Source: Avidehalobacter sp964569265
GTDB lineage: Bacteria > Bacillota > Dehalobacteriia > UBA4068 > UBA4997
NCBI GenBank assembly: GCA_964569265.1
Contig: CAZMTO010000021.1
Coordinates: forward strand, 1-26,226
DNA: 26,226 nucleotides
Reading direction: 5' to 3'
The position numbers and the translations under genes are program-made. Shown here one piece after another: positions 1 to 6,461 of the stretch (position 1 is its first letter; every line of letters begins with the position of its first letter). The notes beneath the pieces are model-generated. The model ran no database searches and was not told the origin of the DNA. It worked only from the letters and a program-made list of their open reading frames with translations.

Positions 1-56
1 CTGCCACGTGTGCCATAGCGTGTACCCAGCCTAAATTCGTCAAACGGATAACGCAC
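1..56 (-). CDS. 5' end of an M23-like endolysin (partial, cut by window edge)
   Basis: Only the first 18 complete codons are in the window. A GTG start at 56 is preceded by AAGAAGGTGATTTT, a good ribosome binding site. The peptide reads VRYPFDEFRLGTRYGTRG. The pattern Y-P-F-D followed by T-R-Y-G-x-R-G resembles the first strand of LytM/M23 peptidase domains in phage lysins, which cut peptidoglycan cross-bridges. Position supports a lysis role: it follows the fibre genes and small holin-like membrane proteins. The catalytic His and Asp residues lie outside the window, so the family call is inference from a short motif plus context. A minus-strand terminator (103-130) sits just upstream, so this gene probably needs antitermination, read-through or its own promoter; I see no clear promoter between 57 and 100. 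Confidence 0.5.
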   Translation of the reverse strand, partial: MRYPFDEFRLGTRYGTRG

Positions 57-96
57 AAAATCACCTTCTTTCAAAAATAACCACTCAATAAAAATA

Positions 97-130
97 ACAA
101 AAAAACCTTTGCAAACAACGGCAAAGGTTT
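97..130 (-). terminator. Rho-independent terminator on the minus strand
   Basis: Read on the minus strand, AAACCTTTGC (130-121) pairs perfectly with GCAAAGGTTT (112-103) around an 8-nt loop and is followed by a T-rich tail (TTTTTTTGTTATTTTT). The 10-bp stem has no mismatch. It lies between the plus-strand mini-operon and the lysin start, so it would stop minus-strand late transcripts that run antisense through 232-717. On the plus strand the hairpin lacks a U tract. Confidence 0.75.
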
Positions 131-135
131 AAAAA

Positions 136-150
136 TGCGAAAATTTCGCA
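136..150. promoter_or_regulatory. Palindrome TGCGAAA-A-TTTCGCA upstream of the plus-strand promoter
   Basis: A 7-bp inverted repeat with a one-base centre lies 30 bp before the -35 box at 180. It sits in an AT-rich stretch. It could be an operator, or on the minus strand a second weak terminator hairpin because T residues follow it there. The sequence supports the repeat; function is inference. Confidence 0.35.
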
Positions 151-179
151 AAAATTATTAAAATTTTTCCCTCAACCCC

Positions 180-208
180 TTGACATACTTCTAAAAGTAT
201 GGTATAAT
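180..208 (+). promoter_or_regulatory. Consensus sigma-A promoter with operator-like palindrome in the spacer
   Basis: TTGACA (180-185) and TATAAT (203-208) are both perfect consensus hexamers separated by exactly 17 bp. The spacer region holds a 7-bp inverted repeat, CATACTT (184-190) and AAGTATG (195-201), so a bound dimer would block RNA polymerase. The promoter points at the three small plus-strand genes 232-717 and runs against the surrounding late operon. The ribbon-helix-helix-like protein encoded at 517-717 is the obvious candidate to bind the palindrome and repress its own operon. That link is inference. Confidence 0.85.
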
Positions 209-231
209 ATATACAGAAAGGAGGTGAGGGA

Positions 232-333
232 ATGAAGAAGATTAACAAAGCAACTTCTCTGGCAGAGAAAATCACACTACTAACCGCATTTATTAATCTT
301 CTAACCGCTTTAATGCAGTTAATGAAGAGATAG
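232..333 (+). CDS. 33-aa hydrophobic micro-peptide
   Basis: ATG at 232 follows an almost ideal AGGAGGTGAGGGA binding site, 24 nt after a consensus -10 box, and the frame stops at TAG 331-333. The peptide MKKINKATSLAEKITLLTAF is followed by INLLTALMQLMKR. It has a basic start, a central aliphatic stretch (residues 15-30) and a basic end, so it is an amphipathic or membrane-inserting helix. I do not recognise the family. Small hydrophobic peptides of this size include type I toxins and membrane regulators, but nothing here proves toxicity. It is the first gene of a three-gene unit with its own promoter and terminator on the strand opposite to the late phage genes, suggesting expression during lysogeny. 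Confidence 0.65.
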   Translation: MKKINKATSLAEKITLLTAFINLLTALMQLMKR

Positions 334-337
334 GGAA

Positions 338-353
338 AGGGGCAAAAGCCCCT
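338..353 (+). other. Intercistronic hairpin AGGGGC-AAAA-GCCCCT
   Basis: A 6-bp GC-rich stem with an AAAA loop directly follows the stop codon of the 33-aa gene. There is no U tract after it, so it is unlikely to be a full terminator. It could be an RNA stabiliser or partial attenuator that sets the ratio of the first and later genes. Confidence 0.4.
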
Positions 354-399
354 CCCCTCTCTCCACTGCTATTATACTACCAGAAAGGAGTAATTGTCA

Positions 400-486
400 A
401 TGAACATCTATAAACTCACTCTTATTATCGCATTAATAGCATTTGTCCTGTCGGTAGCAAACCTTGTTTTAACAATTGTCGGTTAA
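400..486 (+). CDS. 28-aa single-pass membrane micro-peptide
   Basis: ATG at 400 is preceded by AGAAAGGAG with an 8-nt gap; the stop is TAA 484-486. The peptide starts MNIYKLTLIIALIAFVLSVA and ends NLVLTIVG. It is nearly all one hydrophobic helix of about 22 residues with a single lysine near the N-terminus, so it should insert in the cytoplasmic membrane. I do not recognise a family. It is second in the small plus-strand operon. Candidate roles include a type I-like toxin, a superinfection-exclusion peptide or a small regulator of lysis; none can be chosen from sequence alone. Confidence 0.6.
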   Translation: MNIYKLTLIIALIAFVLSVANLVLTIVG

Positions 487-516
487 TATATAACACTACA
501 GAAAGGATCTGACACA

Positions 517-717
517 ATGAGCAACACTTCTTCGGCGGTCAAGCGCCGCTACAACCAAAAGGCTTACAAGCAGTACGTTGCACAGCTAAAACCGGAGCTT
601 TTTGACCGCATTATGGCCTATCAGGAAGCCAACGGCCTCAGCAAACCGCAGTTTCTGCTCCAAGCCATCGATGCACTGGCGCCGCTGCCCGACACAACAG
701 AATCAGAGGGGGAATAA
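517..717 (+). CDS. Arc-like ribbon-helix-helix DNA-binding protein (putative)
   Basis: The 66-aa protein starts at ATG 517 after AGAAAGGATCTGACACA. Residues 8-50 (VKRRYNQKAY, then a short strand, then ELFDRIMAYQEANGLSKPQF and LLQAIDAL) match the strand-helix-helix plan of small Arc/MetJ-type regulators found in Bacillota phages and integrative elements. Such proteins bind inverted repeats as dimers. A 7-bp inverted repeat lies within the promoter of this operon (184-201), so autoregulation is likely. The acidic tail (TTESEGE) is dispensable-looking. Its stop codon lies in the loop of the following terminator. The fold call is by eye; the target is inference. Confidence 0.65.
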   Translation: MSNTSSAVKRRYNQKAYKQYVAQLKPELFDRIMAYQEANGLSKPQFLLQAIDALAPLPDTTESEGE

Positions 718-732
718 TCCCCCTCTTTTTTT
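705..732 (+). terminator. Rho-independent terminator of the plus-strand mini-operon
   Basis: AGAGGGGG (705-712), loop AATAAT, CCCCCTCT (719-726) and a run of T to 732 make a strong 8-bp GC-rich terminator. The TAA stop of the preceding gene lies in the loop. The hairpin also sits at the end of the convergent minus-strand gene 731-955, but lacks a U tract in that direction. Confidence 0.9.
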
Positions 733-955
733 ACGCCTCCTCGCCCTTTTCCTCACGAGGCAGCTCGGCGGCGTTATCCTCGCTCTGTTTCAAATTCTTC
801 CCAAAAAAGAAGCCTAACACCAGCATTACCGAACTGTTAAACAGCTCCGGCGTTTCTCTGCCCAGCACCGTCATAACGCACAGCACCGCCACCAGTGCCA
901 GGGTAACCAGGCTTTTTACATCCACCAGCCGGCATACTCTCTCCATCAAATTCAA
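731..955 (-). CDS. Small holin-like membrane protein
   Basis: 74 aa if started at TTG 955, which lies about 10 nt after AAAGGAG; ATG 946 is an alternative but is farther from the site. One clear membrane helix (SLVTLALVAVLCVMTVLG) is followed by a second hydrophobic stretch (SVMLVLGFFFG) and a charged tail (KNLKQSEDNAAELPREEKGEEA). The layout of two short membrane segments plus a charged C-terminus, and the location just before a lysin, fit a phage holin or holin accessory protein that forms membrane lesions at lysis. No family-specific motif is visible, so the holin role is inference. Confidence 0.6.
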   Translation of the reverse strand: MNLMERVCRLVDVKSLVTLALVAVLCVMTVLGRETPELFNSSVMLVLGFFFGKNLKQSEDNAAELPREEKGEEA

Positions 956-977
956 TGTATAACATCTCCTTTCGCGG

Positions 978-1123
978 CTTATTCCTCAGCCAAAACACAC
1001 AGGCATATTGCCAATATATGGCAAAAGTGCAACAATCGTGTTATATAAATGCCATAAAGTTGCCATATATCTTGCACTGTATGTTACACTTTTGCCGCAG
1101 TATTTGCCTTATTCCTCAGCCAA
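978..1123. repeat. 16-bp direct repeat flanking a 114-bp segment rich in inverted repeats
   Basis: CTTATTCCTCAGCCAA occurs at 978-993 and again at 1108-1123. The second copy encodes the last residues and stop (LAEE) of the gene at 1109-1375, so the first copy is a displaced duplicate of the gene end. Between them lie an 11-bp inverted repeat (1014-1024 with 1060-1070), a 10-bp inverted repeat GGCAAAAGTG/CACTTTTGCC (1020-1029 with 1087-1096), TTGCCA-ATATA-TGGCAA (1008-1024) and two TGCCATA motifs. It reads like a small insertion with a target-site duplication, or a cluster of operator sites. No ORF of interest is present. Confidence 0.6.
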
Positions 1124-1375
1124 CAGCAAACGGTAGGTGTCCTCAATAGCGCTGTCGCTAAGCTCCAGCTTGCCGGTGCTGCTAACGCTCTTCATCTGCA
1201 TAAGCACACTGTAGCACGCCTGCATAAAGGCACGGTTAGCCGGCTGCTGCATATCCTCGGCGGCCTTGGCAAAGCGGTCGGCCATATCATCACTCAAATA
1301 CTTGGTAACCTCGGTAATATCATAACCGTAAGTATTTACACCGTTGTTCTTGGCAGTTTCGTTAAAGTTAGTCAT
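1109..1375 (-). CDS. Hypothetical phage protein, 88 aa
   Basis: The start ATG at 1375 is chosen because AAAAAGGAG lies 8 nt upstream; the open frame extends to 1438 but overlaps the end of the previous gene without a good binding site. The protein is soluble, acidic and predicted helical (MTNFNETAKNNGVNTYGYDI, then DDMADRFAKAAEDMQQPANR). No membrane segment or known motif is seen. It sits between a membrane-anchored small protein and the holin-like gene at the distal end of the late operon. I do not recognise a family. Its last codons are duplicated at 978-993. Confidence 0.6.
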   Translation of the reverse strand: MTNFNETAKNNGVNTYGYDITEVTKYLSDDMADRFAKAAEDMQQPANRAFMQACYSVLMQMKSVSSTGKLELSDSAIEDTYRLLLAEE

Positions 1376-1410
1376 AGTTTTAATCTCCTTTTTAAATAAA
1401 TTTGTTTTTT

Positions 1411-1833
1411 CTACAAAAAAGAATGTTCCTTTAAGCATTCTCCATACACATCTTTAATGCGCTTTATCGTCAGCACCGCCACATTGTTGGTAAAATCCGG
1501 GTGTTCGGCACAGTAGCGTTCGTATTCCGATACGTCTATCAGTATCTGGTCAAACGCTTCTTTGCTGTGCAGCTCATCGTGCAGCAGCTCATCACCAAAG
1601 CGTATAATATTAGCCCGGCAGCTTTTGGCCTGCTGGCGGGCCAGCTCGGCGCTTACGTTTTGCAAATCGGCACCCAGCCCGTCTACCCGGCAAATAAGAT
1701 CCGCATTAAGCAGGCACCCCAAACGCCCCAAAAGCCAGCCCCAGGGGTTTATTTTTATCGGTGACACCTGCACCAGAGACAGTACAATCACCACCCCGCC
1801 GCAGCCCCCGGCAAACAATTCACCCAAAGTCAC
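1411..1833 (-). CDS. Membrane-anchored small phage protein (tail/lysis region)
   Basis: 140 aa from ATG 1833, after AGAAAGGAGATGGTGCTGTG. Residues 5-25 (ELFAGGCGGVVIVLSLVQVS) form a membrane segment or signal anchor. The rest is charged and helical, with the motif RFGDELLHDELHSKEAFDQI and a C-terminal YERYCAEHPDF..N segment. From memory, proteins of this form occur in Bacillota prophages next to holin genes, where they carry an N-terminal membrane anchor; the family function is not known to me. It could be a holin accessory or spanin-like regulator, but this is only positional inference. Confidence 0.6.
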   Translation of the reverse strand: MTLGELFAGGCGGVVIVLSLVQVSPIKINPWGWLLGRLGCLLNADLICRVDGLGADLQNVSAELARQQAKSCRANIIRFGDELLHDELHSKEAFDQILIDVSEYERYCAEHPDFTNNVAVLTIKRIKDVYGECLKEHSFL

Positions 1834-1853
1834 AGCACCATCTCCTTTCTGCT

Positions 1854-3251
1854 CTATTTTTTCTTGATATACGCCTTAACCTGGCTGTTTTCGTCCGGCG
1901 GATCAATCTTGGGCAGGTAATGGCAATAGGTGCCGCTAAAAACCAGCAAGTTATTGCCCGAAGCCGGCAAAACCACCTTGCCGCCCAAGGGTGCCGCCTG
2001 TGCCCCGCTGCAGTTGGCCGTTGTAACCTTGCCGGGCACGGCCATATTTTTTTTACAGACAAACTCACCGGCAGCGCTCTGCCTGAAGCAAACGTCCTGA
2101 ACGTTGGCATAGCTGCTGCTCTTAAACAGCATTTCGCCGCCGCCGTCGCATATGCCCGCCCTAACATAATCACCGCCGCTGGCGCTCTCATCCATCGGCA
2201 CAATTTGTATGCCGCTGCCGTTTAATCCGTATATCTTACGTCCATCCTCGCCGTTTGGCCAAAATACATTTAAATAAGTATTGCCCACGCCCAAGTAGCA
2301 GCCGCCGGGTGCAACAATATTTTCTTTGCCGGTGGCTGCGGTTTGCGCACTGCCCACAGCCGTCCAGGTAAGCAGGTTTGTGCTGGCATACAGCCGCAAA
2401 AGCCAGGTATAATTGCCGGTGCTGCCGCTGCTGCTAAAAGCCGCCAGCTCCCAGCGTCCGCGTGTCGGGTTATACAAAACCGCACCGGCAGTACCTTCCC
2501 ACAGGCTAAACCCGCTGCTGCTCCAGCCGTTGGCCGGGGCAGCCGTTTTATACGCCACATTGGCACCAAACACATAAAAGCTGCCGTTAGAAAATACCAC
2601 CTGGCGCAAGGTGGCGTTAATGCTGCTGCCGGCATCCGTATAATCCTGCGCCCACGTGCCATCAAGCGCCGTGCTGTGCCACACCTCGTAGCTTACATTA
2701 CTGCCGTTGGCACGTATTATAACAGCCACCCAGCAACCGTTGCCATAAGCCACATCGCAAACAGATTCCTCATTGTCGGTGGTAATCTGCACCGCCGTCC
2801 AGGACCCGTCCACATCGTCGGCCCGGGCAACAGCAGCACCGGCAGCAGTGCGCCCGCAGGCAACATAGCAGCCGTTTATATACTTTATGTTAAAAACGCT
2901 TGCAAGCCCATCCACGGCATACACGCTCATACTTTGCTCCTGCACCGGCAACGCTGTCAGCAGGCTGCGCAGCTCGGCACAATCGGCCGCCGCTTCAATG
3001 TCCCGGCCGTCACACGGCAGCCAGCGATCATCCGGCTCGCTTATCGCCGTAAAAATCACCGTACCCACGCCCCCGTTGTCCGATTCCGGCACCAGCGTAT
3101 CAATAACGTTCTGCCGGTTTATCCTGTTGCCCGGCTCGGTAGGCTCGTCGGCCATTTCTATAGTAGCGTAAAAATCCGGCATACCGTCTGTTTCCGGCTT
3201 TATCAGCCGGCGCCCCGGGCTGGCGCTCACTCTGTCTTTCAGTTCTGCCAT
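1854..3251 (-). CDS. Tail fibre / receptor-binding protein with propeller-like repeats
   Basis: 465 aa from ATG 3251, the start just after the stop of the upstream gene (3256); an earlier frame start would overlap that gene. The N-terminal part (MAELKDRVSASPGRRLIKPE to about residue 110) holds a tail-collar-like motif GDRWLPCDGRDI-type segment (here DDRWLPCDGRDI). From about residue 125 on there are repeated blocks built on G-C-Y-V-A, G-C-W-V-A, N-G-S-F-Y-V-F and G-G-C-Y-L-G-V, spaced about 45-60 residues and rich in W, T and S. This is the look of a beta-propeller of the sialidase or photosystem-stability-factor type often found at phage fibre tips. Likely role is binding a host surface glycan. 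Many alanine, serine and glycine residues are typical. Confidence 0.65.
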   Translation of the reverse strand: MAELKDRVSASPGRRLIKPETDGMPDFYATIEMADEPTEPGNRINRQNVIDTLVPESDNGGVGTVIFTAISEPDDRWLPCDGRDIEAAADCAELRSLLTALPVQEQSMSVYAVDGLASVFNIKYINGCYVACGRTAAGAAVARADDVDGSWTAVQITTDNEESVCDVAYGNGCWVAVIIRANGSNVSYEVWHSTALDGTWAQDYTDAGSSINATLRQVVFSNGSFYVFGANVAYKTAAPANGWSSSGFSLWEGTAGAVLYNPTRGRWELAAFSSSGSTGNYTWLLRLYASTNLLTWTAVGSAQTAATGKENIVAPGGCYLGVGNTYLNVFWPNGEDGRKIYGLNGSGIQIVPMDESASGGDYVRAGICDGGGEMLFKSSSYANVQDVCFRQSAAGEFVCKKNMAVPGKVTTANCSGAQAAPLGGKVVLPASGNNLLVFSGTYCHYLPKIDPPDENSQVKAYIKKK

Positions 3252-3255
3252 AAAA

Positions 3256-3747
3256 TCACTCCTGTTCGGGGTAATCCCCGCTGTAAATCGTATCGCACCA
3301 CGGCAGCGCGGCAATCATATTTTGCAGCAACTGCCGCACATCGGCTATTATCTTTTCAATAGCGTTAGCCTCGGCAACGTTGTTCAGCTTGTCGGGGGTA
3401 GGCGGTGTATAATCAAAAACCGCCAGCATACCCCGCAGCCTTTCCACCGCCGCCAGGTAGTCCGCCAAATCTTCGGCATAAAAAAGCTCGTCTTCCCGCC
3501 AGTCCGTGCGCATTTGCATACGGCAGGGGTACCCCCATTCGCTGAGCCTTGCCGCCACATAGTTAGCCGCAGTGCCCACCCGGTTTAAATCCGTGTAATT
3601 ATACGCCCCTTTGTGGCCGGCAGTCAGCCAATCCGCCTGCTCATCCGCCGTCAAATTGTCCCAACCGCGCCGCAGCAGCGCCTGCAACTGCTCCACATCC
3701 GCCTCGGTGCGGTCATATACCAAAGGCGGCAAATTATCCCGCACCAT
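3256..3747 (-). CDS. Fibre-associated phage protein (163 aa)
   Basis: ATG 3747 follows immediately after the TAA of the preceding gene (3748-3750), with GAGGTGGTGGAG as binding site inside that gene, so the two are translationally coupled. The N-terminus (NLPPLVYDRTEADVEQLQAL) and the motif GWDNLTADEQADWL followed by KGAYNYTDLNRVGTA are a recurring arrangement in Bacillota phage fibre regions as I know them. The C-terminal half is helical. It may be a fibre joint, chaperone or a structural module; function not established. No membrane segment is present. Confidence 0.55.
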   Translation of the reverse strand: MVRDNLPPLVYDRTEADVEQLQALLRRGWDNLTADEQADWLTAGHKGAYNYTDLNRVGTAANYVAARLSEWGYPCRMQMRTDWREDELFYAEDLADYLAAVERLRGMLAVFDYTPPTPDKLNNVAEANAIEKIIADVRQLLQNMIAALPWCDTIYSGDYPEQE

Positions 3748-5175
3748 TTACTCCACCACCTCGGTTGCCGTTAATGCCCCTGTATCATCTACGGTAATCT
3801 TAAACCGCTTGGTCGATTCGGCAGTAGAAGATTTTAAATAAAACTCCGTTTTGTCCGTGTCGTCAGAATTATAGGTCAGGTCGGCAAGCTTGGTGTTGAC
3901 GGCCTCATCCGGCTTTACCCACAAGTAGCCATTTTCGTCTGCCGCCACCGGCAGGGTATAGCTGTCATCCTTGGCAGGAGCCATAACCGCACCGGCCTCG
4001 CTGGCATTAACAAGCGGCAGATATGCACTGTCTAAACCCTGAAAAAGTGACGGAACATATAAGTATAATTCCCATTTATACCCCAACGCGGCTGCACCGT
4101 TAGATGTAAACTTGGTTTTTGCCGCCTTAACGTATTTGCCGTTCGTATAACACACCTTTATGCTCAGCGCAAAATCAATATCGTTGGCTTTGCCCCGCAA
4201 AGTATAACATTCTGCATCAAATTCTTCGTCAATGTTTAGGCTAGCGTAGCGTATAATCTCCTTTGTTATGCCTTGGCAACGAAGTCCGGCTTCGCCGCTT
4301 GCAATCACAGTTTCAGTGCCGTCTTTGGTTTTTATAGTATACGCAACCTGTATTCTGCCTACAGCAGGATATATCGTTCTAATTATTTCGCCATTGTTAT
4401 ACAAGAAATAGTCATAACCAATAAGTGTCGTCGGCGTAGAAATCAGTGGTGTAAACGCACCGTAAAACGGCCTATTTTGGATATAAGAAGTTGCGGCGGT
4501 GCCGTTCTGATTCCAATCTGCTTGAATGCCGGCTCTACTATACGCCAAATCAGCCCTATTCTGTGCATAATCTGCCGTAGCCTGTGCTTTATTAGCCGCT
4601 GTTTTGGCATTGGTTATAGCCTTGGTGGTTTCATCGGGCAGGCACTCTATCGGCAGCTTTTTAATGTTGTACTTGGCAACGGTTGCGGCACGGCGTATGT
4701 CTACGGTGGCATTAAGGTACTTGCCGCCAAAAACCATCACAGCAGTCCACACATCACCTTCCTTGCCCACATAACCGCCCCAGTTGTCCACATACTTTGC
4801 CACCTCGGCTTTCGGGTCGTCACTCTCATAAATGCTTCTTACCAGTGTGGCATAGTCTATGCTGCCAACCCACATCATACCGCTGGCGCCCGCCATCTCA
4901 TCAAACAACGGCGCAGCTTCCAGCGGATATTCGCCGCTCTCGCCGTTTACCACAACCGTAAGCGTATCACTAACCTTGGGCACATAACCCCCGGTAAAAG
5001 CCCCCGCAACCGTAGTCTGCTCGCCGGGAACGCCGTCTCCATTCTCGCGGTACATTTCCTGCCAAACGCTTTCGTCCTGTGTTTCTTCGCCCAAATAGTC
5101 CTTGTATGCCGGGCGGTTGCTTTTAACAAACTGGTTTACAACCGTCAGCACATCCTGTAAATTTTTCTCATTCAT
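3748..5175 (-). CDS. Tail fibre / baseplate appendage protein with coiled coil
   Basis: 475 aa, ATG 5175 after AAGCAGGTGAAGCT. The N-terminal 170 residues contain glycine- and valine-rich beta-structure. Residues about 180-220 form a heptad region (TTKAITNAKTAANKAQATAD, then YAQNRADLAYSRAG) followed by QADWNQNGTAATSYIQNRPF, the A-D-W-N-Q-N-x-x-A-x-S-Y-I-x-N-R-P linker that is frequent in phage fibre and baseplate proteins between a trimeric coiled coil and a beta-rich tip. The rest is a beta-rich tip ending in KITVDDTGALTATEVVE. Likely a trimeric fibre or upper baseplate arm. Receptor not predictable. Confidence 0.65.
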   Translation of the reverse strand: MNEKNLQDVLTVVNQFVKSNRPAYKDYLGEETQDESVWQEMYRENGDGVPGEQTTVAGAFTGGYVPKVSDTLTVVVNGESGEYPLEAAPLFDEMAGASGMMWVGSIDYATLVRSIYESDDPKAEVAKYVDNWGGYVGKEGDVWTAVMVFGGKYLNATVDIRRAATVAKYNIKKLPIECLPDETTKAITNAKTAANKAQATADYAQNRADLAYSRAGIQADWNQNGTAATSYIQNRPFYGAFTPLISTPTTLIGYDYFLYNNGEIIRTIYPAVGRIQVAYTIKTKDGTETVIASGEAGLRCQGITKEIIRYASLNIDEEFDAECYTLRGKANDIDFALSIKVCYTNGKYVKAAKTKFTSNGAAALGYKWELYLYVPSLFQGLDSAYLPLVNASEAGAVMAPAKDDSYTLPVAADENGYLWVKPDEAVNTKLADLTYNSDDTDKTEFYLKSSTAESTKRFKITVDDTGALTATEVVE

Positions 5176-5203
5176 AGCTTCACCTGCTTTTCGTTATCCT
5201 TAC

Positions 5204-5734
5204 TCAGGACTCATCACGCGAGAAGGGGGGGGCGAGGTAACGCAAGTACGCGGTTTCAAAGCGTACTCGCGTTACCTCGCCGCTGTCAGACATAGCATAA
5301 ATTTCCGCAATTGCTGCTAACAAAAAGCCCCGTACCATACCATCTGCCACTTCTGCTATACGCACGGTACCGGCACAGGCAGCCGCCCACGCCTCAGCCG
5401 CCGTAACCTCCTGCGTCATTGCTTCATCAACGTAAAGCGTACCGTCAGATGGTGACAAGTCCAACGTAGCAATACCTGCTTTGGCAGCGGTTTTAGCCTT
5501 GGCTTCGGTGTTGGCTTCGGTTTCGGTGTCGTTGTTCAAAACAACCGGCTTATCGTTCGCCGCAAGGCTGCTCGGTGCAACGCTTGTCGGCGTATAAAAA
5601 GTAGTCACGCCGCCGCCAAATTTGGCATCGCCCTTGCTTATCTGCTTGGCCGTATCGTTTTCTATAACCAGTATATAGCTGCTGTCGCTCAGCTCGCTTA
5701 TCTTTTCCAAATCGGTAACTTTTCTAAATTCCAT
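5204..5734 (-). CDS. Fibre-region hypothetical protein (176 aa)
   Basis: ATG 5734 after AAAAGGAGTGACAGACA. The N-terminus (MEFRKVTDLEKISELSDSSY) and an alanine-rich central part (TEANTEAKAKTAAKAGIATL) suggest a tail-attachment domain and a short helical linker. No catalytic motif is visible. The last 25 codons overlap a 21-bp inverted repeat (5231-5281) and an 8-C run on the coding strand (about 5225-5232). A slip in that run would change only the final residues (FSRDES). It lies between a tail-tip gene and the large fibre gene, so it is probably part of the fibre or its attachment. Confidence 0.55.
   Translation of the reverse strand: MEFRKVTDLEKISELSDSSYILVIENDTAKQISKGDAKFGGGVTTFYTPTSVAPSSLAANDKPVVLNNDTETEANTEAKAKTAAKAGIATLDLSPSDGTLYVDEAMTQEVTAAEAWAAACAGTVRIAEVADGMVRGFLLAAIAEIYAMSDSGEVTRVRFETAYLRYLAPPFSRDES
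5231..5281 (-). other. 21-bp hairpin inside the 3' end of the 176-aa gene
   Basis: On the minus strand, the arm at 5281-5261 (GGCGAGGTAACGCGAGTACG plus C) pairs with the arm at 5251-5231 across the 9-nt loop TTTGAAACC. Twenty of 21 positions are Watson-Crick pairs. The remaining one is a G-U pair in the minus-strand RNA but an A-C mismatch in plus-strand RNA, which suggests selection for structure in the mRNA. There is no U tract, so it is not a classical terminator. It may control mRNA decay, processing or expression of the fibre gene that starts about 55 nt downstream. Confidence 0.75.
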
Positions 5735-5749
5735 TGTCTGTCACTCCTT

Positions 5750-6436
5750 TTACATCATCAATATAGCGCTCTGCTCATCGGTCAAAACAGCACCCCCGCC
5801 GTCTGCCACACAGGGCAGCACATCAGCCGCCAGCAAAACCGCCAGCAGCTCGTCATCGGGTATTTCGTCCGCACCGTAAGGCCGCCAAATATACCTTTCG
5901 CCGTCAATCGCCGCCAAATACCACTTGTCCCCGGTTTCGGTGTCCAAATAATCCTGCCCAAGTCTGCCGGGCAGGGTTTCACCGGGCGCACCCTCGCCGC
6001 TTAAAGACGTTGTTACCACCGCTTTTTCCACTTCATCGGCCTTTTGGTCTACTTCATCGGCCTTTTGGTTCACCCTCGCTTCAAGCTGCGTAAACTCGGT
6101 GGGCACCGTCGGCCAGGCAACATCACCGCTAAGGCTTGCCGGCACCTGCACGCTTATTTTGTTGGTGTGGCGCACCTCATCACCGCGCGTGCCCCTTAGC
6201 TGCACTTCATAAAACCCGGCACCGCCCAGCATATCCCTGGTAAGCACCACCCCCGGCACGCCCCGTTCTTCTTCAAGGTGTATAATATTAAGCTTGCCGC
6301 AGCAGCCTATTAACGCCTCCCAGCGCCAGCCCGGCGGCACATACCCCCACACATCAAGCCGGTCGCTCAAATTGTCATATTGCCGGCCCATAACCTCCTT
6401 TAGCGGCCATATCCGCCAGTTATCAAAATATATCAT
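5750..6436 (-). CDS. Baseplate / tail-tip appendage protein
   Basis: 228 aa from ATG 6436, which has GGGAGGACAGA in front; an upstream in-frame start at 6481 would overlap the previous gene. The N-terminal domain (MIYFDNWRIWPLKEVMGRQY to about residue 110) is beta-rich with many aromatic residues. A short coiled coil follows with a perfect tandem heptad NQKADEVDQKADEVEKAV. The C-terminal part (GQDYLDTETGDKWYLAAIDG) resembles the small carbohydrate-binding or 'tail needle' style module seen in phage baseplate upper proteins. Likely an upper baseplate or fibre-attachment protein; exact family unsure. Confidence 0.6.
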   Translation of the reverse strand: MIYFDNWRIWPLKEVMGRQYDNLSDRLDVWGYVPPGWRWEALIGCCGKLNIIHLEEERGVPGVVLTRDMLGGAGFYEVQLRGTRGDEVRHTNKISVQVPASLSGDVAWPTVPTEFTQLEARVNQKADEVDQKADEVEKAVVTTSLSGEGAPGETLPGRLGQDYLDTETGDKWYLAAIDGERYIWRPYGADEIPDDELLAVLLAADVLPCVADGGGAVLTDEQSAILMM

Positions 6437-6461
6437 TCTGTCCTCCCTGCTCTGCCTTCCA

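Noticed and set aside
1820..2203. Second minus-strand frame inside the fibre gene end
   Set aside because: Arg/Cys/Trp-rich shadow of the main frame without start signals.
2343..3362. Long plus-strand open frame opposite the fibre gene
   Set aside because: It mirrors the codon pattern of the minus-strand fibre gene, has no ribosome binding site and is low in complexity with many His, Arg and Ala residues, typical of an antisense shadow.
4273..5160. Plus-strand 295-codon frame opposite the large fibre gene
   Set aside because: No promoter or binding site, overlaps a well supported gene with coiled coil and linker motif on the other strand.
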